From: Wohlfahrtiimonas sp.
Lineage (GTDB): Bacteria; Pseudomonadota; Gammaproteobacteria; Cardiobacteriales; Wohlfahrtiimonadaceae
NCBI GenBank assembly: GCA_030149965.1
Contig: JASLHB010000070.1
Span: 1 to 18,082, forward strand
Direction of reading: 5' to 3'
Length of the DNA: 18,082 nucleotides
Positions 13,381 to 18,082 of the stretch are shown in pieces. The position numbers and the translations under genes were made by a program. A model generated the notes under the pieces. It searched no databases. It saw only the letters and a list, made by a program, of their open reading frames with translations, and was not told where the DNA came from. The stretch's first letter is position 1. The number at the start of each line of letters is the position of its first letter.

Positions 13381-15834
13381 ATGAATAAATACCTTAAATA
13401 TGGTTGGCTGGCGATCGTTGTTGTGATCCCAGTTTTCCTGAATTTTTCTAAAACAGAACAAGACATTTTTACAGTGGTTTCATCGTCTGCTTTAGATGGG
13501 GTAAAGGAGGAGATTGAAAAATCTCCGAAATTGCTAAACACAGCAGATAAGTATGGTTTTACAATGTATGACTATGCTGTGTTAAACAATGACCAAGATG
13601 TACAGCTTTGGATGGCTTCTCAGAAAATTTCATCTGGCGTATCACCACAAATGATTGAGCGTATTCGTTTGTGGTTCTTGTTGTTGGGCGTGCCCGTTAA
13701 TTCAAAGAATTTCAACCTTCAAGGTATTTATGATAAGAGTTTAGCTGAAGCTATTTTGAATTATCAAACTACGCGTGGTTTGCCTGCACAAAAGCAAATC
13801 ACGCCAGATTGGTATGCAGATTTAGAAGAAGATGGTATTCGTTTTCTTCAAGAATTATTGTTTGATGAAAACTCTGAAAATATTACAGGTCATTGGGATG
13901 ATGCATCCACCAATGCATTAATGGCTTTTCAAGCTTCAGAAAATTTACCGAAAACAGGGCATTTATCTTTAGCTGATATCGTTGCGTTAAAGAAAGCTTA
14001 TGCGAATACAATTGCACAGCGAGATGTGGTTACAATAAAAACACAACCTGCTATTAAATTAGTTGAAGATATGGAAGTTTCTGTGCCAGAAACGGTGGTA
14101 GCAGAGATAAAGCCAGCTGAGAAAATTGCAGAATCACCAAAAACAATTGCAGAAGTAAAGTCAGATGAAATGACATCAGGCTTCTTGATTGATAGTAATG
14201 CATCTGCAGGTAAATTATTGAACTTACAAGTATGGCTGACTGTTGCAGGATTCCCAGCAGGTACTTTAGATGGTCAAATGGGCCCATCTACGCGCCAAGC
14301 GATTAAGGATTTTGAAGCTTCTATTGGTCTAAAACCAACGGGCATTATGAATGTTAAGTGGGAAGCGCCATTAGAAAAATTGATCTGGAAAAAAGTTCAG
14401 GAGAAGTTAAAACAATTAGAACTATATGATCAAGAGATTGATGGTATTGCAGGTGCTAGCACGATCGATGCATTGAAATCTTATGAAGAAGTTTCAGACA
14501 TTACGCCAAGTGGCGCATTATTGCCTGAAACATTGAGTATGTTGTTCAATGAAGGGCAAATGACGAATGAGAGTTCTGTGGATGATGCTGCATCAGAGAC
14601 AGATCATGCTGAAGAAGATGGAATTATTGAGGAAGAAGGCGAAGATGAGTCTGAAGCTGAATCACAGCCAGAAACAGCACCAGAAGAAACTGTTGTCGAA
14701 GAAATTGCAGGCAGTGTCTCAAGCTTTAATCCAAATAAAGGTGTGGAAGATACTGTTCAGTTGCAATTAATGTTGGCTGTTTTAGGTCATTTTAAAGGTG
14801 AAGTGGACGGCAAATCAGGCGCAGAATTAACTGAGGCCATTAAATCTTTCCAATCTAGCAGTAATTTAGGTGCGGATGGTAAAGCTGGCCGTCAAACAAT
14901 GGCAAAAATGAATTCCGAAACTATTACACGCGTACAGCGTTATTTGAATGATAAAGGTTTATTATCTGATGCACCAACAGGTACATTGGGGCCAAAAACA
15001 CGTAAAATTGTGATGAATTTACGTAAACAACATAAGTTGCCAGATACTGATCCAACACAATTGGATATTGGTATTTTGCTTGTTGTTTTGGGTGATGTGA
15101 ATAACAAGAATTATGTGAAAACCTATTTAGATATGTTGGAGCAACAGCGCGTTTTGAAGGAAAAAACTAAAAGTGCACAAGAATATATGGTTGCATTGGG
15201 ATATTTCAAGGGCAAAGTTGATGGTTTACAAGGTAAAGCAACCAATGATGCAATTGAGAAATTCAAGAAAGATAATAAGTTGCCTGTGAATGCAGATTTA
15301 ACTGATAATTTCTTTAAAGCAGTTGATAAAGAAATCATTATGCAGATTCAGCAAGGCTTGGCTAAGTTAGGCTATCAAATTAAAGCGGACGGAATGACAG
15401 GGCCAACCACTAAGAAAATGATAGAAATATTCCAGAAGCGCTATAGCCACAAAGTGACAGGTATGACGAGTTTGGATACATTGAGCCAGATTAATGAGCG
15501 TATTGTTTTAAATAGTCGTCGTGCGCCAGTCACATCTACGGCCACAGTTGTTAAAAATAATATGGCTACTAATGTGGCGAATGATCAACCTATTCGTGGT
15601 GTTATGCCAAAAATGGGCGCGAAAGGTGCGCAAAGTGATACGATCTTAACATCGCCACCGAAAGCCATTTCTGGGCGCATGAGCATGATTCATAATAGTA
15701 AAGGTGTATTGGCTGGCTGTAAGGTGAATAATATCAGTATTTCTGCTGCTATGTGCGGTGGTGCGAAGAACAATCAACAATGCCGCATTGTTTATCGTAA
15801 AGGGCGAGTATTATCAGTTTCTTGTCGTGGATAA
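13381..15834 (+). CDS. Membrane-anchored protein with eight peptidoglycan-binding-like repeats (unknown function)
   Basis: I do not recognise this 817-residue protein as a named gene. Residues 8-21 form one transmembrane or uncleaved signal segment with lysines before it, so the bulk should be periplasmic. Residues about 36-80 resemble a single ankyrin repeat. Eight units resembling PG_binding_1 domains follow, at about 92-148, 153-207, 279-335, 337-389, 457-512, 514-570, 598-650 and 652-707. The better ones carry the typical LGYxxGxxDGxxGxxTxxAIxxFQ pattern, for instance LGHFKGEVDGKSG at 468-480 and ADGMTGPTTKKMIEIFQ at 669-685. A strongly acidic linker spans 398-443. The last 40 residues hold Cys780, Cys792, Cys801 and Cys815, probably disulfide-bonded. 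No catalytic domain is evident. A structural or scaffolding role at the cell wall is inference. AAGGA six bases before the ATG and coupling to mnmG support the start. Confidence 0.88.
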   Translation: MNKYLKYGWLAIVVVIPVFLNFSKTEQDIFTVVSSSALDGVKEEIEKSPKLLNTADKYGFTMYDYAVLNNDQDVQLWMASQKISSGVSPQMIERIRLWFLLLGVPVNSKNFNLQGIYDKSLAEAILNYQTTRGLPAQKQITPDWYADLEEDGIRFLQELLFDENSENITGHWDDASTNALMAFQASENLPKTGHLSLADIVALKKAYANTIAQRDVVTIKTQPAIKLVEDMEVSVPETVVAEIKPAEKIAESPKTIAEVKSDEMTSGFLIDSNASAGKLLNLQVWLTVAGFPAGTLDGQMGPSTRQAIKDFEASIGLKPTGIMNVKWEAPLEKLIWKKVQEKLKQLELYDQEIDGIAGASTIDALKSYEEVSDITPSGALLPETLSMLFNEGQMTNESSVDDAASETDHAEEDGIIEEEGEDESEAESQPETAPEETVVEEIAGSVSSFNPNKGVEDTVQLQLMLAVLGHFKGEVDGKSGAELTEAIKSFQSSSNLGADGKAGRQTMAKMNSETITRVQRYLNDKGLLSDAPTGTLGPKTRKIVMNLRKQHKLPDTDPTQLDIGILLVVLGDVNNKNYVKTYLDMLEQQRVLKEKTKSAQEYMVALGYFKGKVDGLQGKATNDAIEKFKKDNKLPVNADLTDNFFKAVDKEIIMQIQQGLAKLGYQIKADGMTGPTTKKMIEIFQKRYSHKVTGMTSLDTLSQINERIVLNSRRAPVTSTATVVKNNMATNVANDQPIRGVMPKMGAKGAQSDTILTSPPKAISGRMSMIHNSKGVLAGCKVNNISISAAMCGGAKNNQQCRIVYRKGRVLSVSCRG

Positions 15835-15859
15835 TGATCGCTGCAATGTAATTTTCCGT

Positions 15860-15902
15860 ATAGAAAGCCTATTAATTATAATTAATAGGCTTTCTATTTT
15901 TT
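15860..15902 (+). terminator. Rho-independent terminator after the mnmG operon
   Basis: A perfect 38-base palindrome (arms 15860-15878 and 15879-15897) with GC pairs at AAGCC/GGCTT is followed by a T-run ending at 15902. In RNA the stem is about 17 pairs with a tetraloop. It starts 25 bases after the stop codon and should end the mnmG transcript firmly. Confidence 0.9.
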
Positions 15903-15976
15903 GCTCATATGAATCATTGAGAAAAACTACAAATGGGTTACAAGTTGATATAAATTATCGTGTGAATGATGAAGCA

Positions 15977-15989
15977 GTTCTTAAAGAAC
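15977..15989. repeat. inverted repeat just upstream of the sdhE -10 element
   Basis: GTTCTT and AAGAAC form a perfect six-base inverted repeat around one base, ending three bases before the extended -10 of sdhE. The placement fits an operator, but no regulator family is recognised. Confidence 0.3.
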
Positions 15990-15991
15990 CA

Positions 15992-16000
15992 TGTTAGAAT
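15992..16000 (+). promoter_or_regulatory. extended -10 promoter of sdhE
   Basis: TGT directly followed by TAGAAT (15995-16000, five of six matches) forms an extended -10. No convincing -35 is seen. The expected start near 16007 gives a leader of about 23 bases. Confidence 0.5.
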
Positions 16001-16029
16001 ATTCAGTCCAGTTTGAATGAGGATTTGTG

Positions 16030-16266
16030 ATGGATCAGTTACCTAAAATTAGATGGCGTGCACGCAGAGGAATGCGTGAAATGGACCAATTGTTTGATCG
16101 CTATTTAGATAACCATTACCCAACTGCACCAGCCGATGAAAAAGCGTTGCTCATCGAGCTTTTAGAAATGCAAGATCCTGAGTTATTCGACCTTCTTTTA
16201 TTGAGAGTGCCAGCAAAATCTGACGCACAAGAACAGCTCATCAGAAAATTAAATCCTAATTTGTAA
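16030..16266 (+). CDS. sdhE: SdhE, FAD assembly factor for succinate dehydrogenase
   Basis: SdhE is a small cytoplasmic protein that promotes covalent FAD attachment to SdhA (succinate dehydrogenase) and to FrdA where fumarate reductase is present. The 78-residue helical protein carries the invariant RGxxE motif at 13-17 (RGMRE) within WRARRGMREMDQLF, plus the family's DELFDLLL-like helix in the second half. GAGG seven bases before the ATG favours this start over the GTG one codon upstream. It stands alone, with no cptA/ygfX-like gene following as in E. coli, and has its own promoter and terminator-like sequence. Confidence 0.93.
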   Translation: MDQLPKIRWRARRGMREMDQLFDRYLDNHYPTAPADEKALLIELLEMQDPELFDLLLLRVPAKSDAQEQLIRKLNPNL

Positions 16267-16288
16267 AATTTTTTTACGAAAGAAAATT

Positions 16289-16321
16289 TCCTTTAAAATT
16301 ATATTTTAAATAGGATTTTTT
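16289..16321 (+). terminator. AT-rich terminator-like hairpin after sdhE
   Basis: TCC-TTTAAAAT (16289-16299) pairs with ATTTTAAA-TA-GGA (16303-16315) across a three-base loop, with a two-base bulge. Six T's follow (16316-16321). The stem is poor in GC, so termination may be weak. Confidence 0.5.
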
Positions 16322-16366
16322 GTGCATTTTATATACAATGTTCGTTTGCTATTGAACGGAGTCTTC

Positions 16367-16394
16367 TTGACTTCTGTGAAAAAAACGATAGTAT
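16367..16394 (+). promoter_or_regulatory. sigma70 promoter for prmA-dusB
   Basis: -35 TTGACT (16367-16372, five of six matches) and -10 TAGTAT (16389-16394, four of six) are separated by 16 bases. The start near 16401 gives a leader of about 33 bases containing the CAGGAG ribosome-binding site of prmA. Confidence 0.55.
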
Positions 16395-16433
16395 TCATTG
16401 CCCTTTTATTAGACACTTTTCAGGAGTTACATC

Positions 16434-17327
16434 GTGAAGGAATGGTTTGAGCTTACTCTGAAGTCTGGCAAATATTCACCAGATGAAATAGATGAAGCGC
16501 TACTCACTGCAGGCGCGATTGCTGTAACATACAGCGATGCCGAAGATCACCCAGTATTAGAACCATTGCCAGGTGAAACACCTTTATGGCCAGAAACATT
16601 GGTGACAGGACTATTTGAAACACCTTGTGATGAAAAAGAAATTTTTTCTTGTGTAGCAAGTGTTTTATTAACAGAAATTAATGCGTTACCAGTTGTGAAA
16701 GAAAATCATTTACAAAATACTGACTGGGAACGTTCGTGGATGGATCATTACCATGCAATGAAGTTTGGTGAAAATCTTTGGATTTGCCCGACCCATTTAG
16801 AGCAACCAGAACCAGAATGTGCAACTGTGATGTTAGATCCAGGCTTAGCATTTGGTACAGGTACACATCCATCAACAGCATTGTGTTTAACATGGTTATC
16901 TAATCATAAAGCAAGCGTAGAGAATCATACAGCGGTTGATTATGGTTGTGGTTCTGGCGTATTAGGTATTGCTGCACGCGTTTTGGGCGCATCTAGTTGT
17001 GATGCTACGGATATTGATCCACAAGCAATTAAAGCAACGCATGAAAATGCTGCGCGTAATAATGTAACCATTAATTGTGTTTTATCTAATGAATTTTCAG
17101 CAGAGCCTGTTGACTTAGTGATGGCAAATATTTTGGCATTACCATTAACAGCGTTGGCAGAAAGATTAGCTTCATTAGCAAAACCTAATGCCAATATCAT
17201 CTTGGCAGGTATTTTGATCTCTGATATCGAGATGATCAAAGAAGCATATGCGCCTTGGTTTGATTTCGTAGAGCCTTTCAATACAATCGATGGTTGGGCT
17301 TTAGTGCATGGAATCAAACGTGCATGA
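16434..17327 (+). CDS. prmA: PrmA, ribosomal protein L11 methyltransferase
   Basis: PrmA is a SAM-dependent methyltransferase that trimethylates ribosomal protein L11 at several amino groups. The 297-residue product has an N-terminal substrate-recognition domain (about 1-55) and a linker. The Rossmann-like catalytic domain includes LDPGLAFGTGTHPST at 134-148, SAM motif I DYGCGSGVLGIAA at 169-181, an acidic motif around Asp193, and NILALPL near 224-230. All are diagnostic for PrmA and the length is normal. The start is GTG, supported by CAGGAG seven bases upstream. The stop overlaps the dusB start in an ATGA junction, the usual translationally coupled prmA-dusB arrangement. Confidence 0.96.
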   Translation: MKEWFELTLKSGKYSPDEIDEALLTAGAIAVTYSDAEDHPVLEPLPGETPLWPETLVTGLFETPCDEKEIFSCVASVLLTEINALPVVKENHLQNTDWERSWMDHYHAMKFGENLWICPTHLEQPEPECATVMLDPGLAFGTGTHPSTALCLTWLSNHKASVENHTAVDYGCGSGVLGIAARVLGASSCDATDIDPQAIKATHENAARNNVTINCVLSNEFSAEPVDLVMANILALPLTALAERLASLAKPNANIILAGILISDIEMIKEAYAPWFDFVEPFNTIDGWALVHGIKRA

Positions 17328-18082
17328 AAATAGGTGAGCTTTCTCTCAATAATCCATTTATTATGGCGCCCATGGCAGGGATTACGGATTTACCTTTTCG
17401 TAAATTATGTCGTGCTCAAGGCGCTGGCTTGGCTGTGTCTGAAATGGTCAATGCCCAAGAAAATTTATGGGATACAGATAAAAGCAAAAACCGCGTAGCA
17501 TTGGATGGTGAAAAAGGCCCGATTTCGATTCAGATTTTGGGTACAGAACCTGATGATATGGCAAATGCAGCGCGCTATAACGTAAGTTTAGGCGCAAATA
17601 TTATTGATATTAATATGGGCTGCCCAGCAAAGAAAGTATGTAAAAAAGCAGCAGGATCAGCATTAATGCGTGATGAAGTGTTGGTTAAAGATATTTTGTC
17701 CGCAGTTGTCGGTGCTGTAGATGTTCCCGTGACGTTGAAAATTCGCACAGGTTGGGATCACGAGAACAAAAATGCTTTGAATATTGCAAGAATTGCAGAA
17801 AGAGTAGGCATTCAGATGCTTACAATTCATGGTCGTACACGTCAGGATGGATTTTCAGGTCATGCTGAATATGAAACCATTCGACAAATTAAATCTCAAA
17901 TTTCTATTCCCGTGATTGCCAATGGTGACATTACAAGTGTGGAAAAAGCACGTTATGTAATGGATGTCACTAAAGCGGATGGCTTAATGATTGGTCGCGG
18001 CGCTTTTGGTAATCCGTGGATTTTCCGCTCTCTTGTGGAAGACACTGTATATCAACCATCTATTGATGAGATATTTGAGGTG
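17324..18082 (+). CDS. dusB: DusB, tRNA-dihydrouridine synthase (3' end cut by window)
   Basis: DusB is an FMN- and NADPH-dependent enzyme that reduces specific uridines in the tRNA D-loop to dihydrouridine. The visible 253 codons begin MKIGELSLNNPFIMAPMAGI, the typical TIM-barrel first strand with the APMAGITD FMN motif. Further motifs are VSEM, the QILGTEP strand, the catalytic-cysteine segment INMGCPAKKVCKKAAGSA near 99-116, LKIRTGW, TIHGRTR, VIANGDI and MIGRGAFGNPWIF. They match recalled E. coli DusB order and spacing. E. coli DusB has 321 residues, so roughly 70 residues lie beyond the window. A fis gene often follows in gammaproteobacteria and is the expected next neighbour. The ATG overlaps the prmA stop. 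Confidence 0.97.
   Translation, partial: MKIGELSLNNPFIMAPMAGITDLPFRKLCRAQGAGLAVSEMVNAQENLWDTDKSKNRVALDGEKGPISIQILGTEPDDMANAARYNVSLGANIIDINMGCPAKKVCKKAAGSALMRDEVLVKDILSAVVGAVDVPVTLKIRTGWDHENKNALNIARIAERVGIQMLTIHGRTRQDGFSGHAEYETIRQIKSQISIPVIANGDITSVEKARYVMDVTKADGLMIGRGAFGNPWIFRSLVEDTVYQPSIDEIFEV

Noticed and set aside
13381..15834. Reading the repeat protein as a lytic or amidase enzyme with peptidoglycan-binding domains
   Set aside because: No catalytic motif for amidase, lytic transglycosylase, YkuD or peptidase domains was found anywhere in its 817 residues.
16263..16277. Inverted repeat GTAAAA/TTTTAC over the sdhE stop as a terminator
   Set aside because: All but two pairs are A-T and no T-run follows; the hairpin at 16289-16321 is the better candidate.
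16940..17317. 125-codon open frame antisense to prmA
   Set aside because: prmA motifs are unambiguous on the plus strand, and the reverse frame shows no domain or ribosome-binding site.

Overview
This window looks like chromosomal core DNA of an AT-rich (roughly 40% GC by eye) gammaproteobacterium. The evidence is the prmA-dusB pair, a gammaproteobacterial-type sdhE, a type-2 tyrS, a TehB very close to the enterobacterial form, and two ferredoxins that closely match recalled Azotobacter FdI and Allochromatium sequences. I cannot name the genus. No insertion sequence, phage gene, CRISPR array, tRNA or rRNA was seen, and no gap between genes exceeds about 200 bases.

Positions 1-5277 (minus strand) hold a tightly spaced gene string read from a good sigma70 promoter at 5315-5343: serS, a 2[4Fe-4S] ferredoxin, an exported L,D-transpeptidase, tyrS, a 7Fe ferredoxin (fdxA) and rsgA. 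The start of another gene runs off the left edge. Gaps are 6 to 35 bases. Translation, electron transfer and cell-wall cross-linking genes are therefore mixed in one probable transcript.

Positions 5465-6549 (plus strand) carry an exported di-heme cytochrome c peroxidase with its own terminator. It converges on a minus-strand iron-uptake operon at 6560-10545. In transcription order that operon is P19/FtrA-type periplasmic iron protein, a small cupredoxin, an FTR1/EfeU permease, an EfeO-like M75 protein without its own cupredoxin domain, and a Tat-exported EfeB DyP peroxidase. The layout reads as a hybrid of the FtrABC/P19 and EfeUOB ferrous-iron systems. A -35/-10 promoter with a Fur-like palindrome over the expected start site lies upstream, and a hairpin separates the first gene from the rest.

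Positions 10746-18082 are all plus strand: tehB; mnmG followed two bases later by an 817-residue envelope protein; a strong terminator; sdhE; then prmA overlapping dusB, which is cut by the right edge. The 817-residue protein is the least familiar gene. It has an N-terminal membrane anchor, an ankyrin-like stretch, eight peptidoglycan-binding-like repeats arranged as four pairs, a long acidic linker and a four-cysteine tail.
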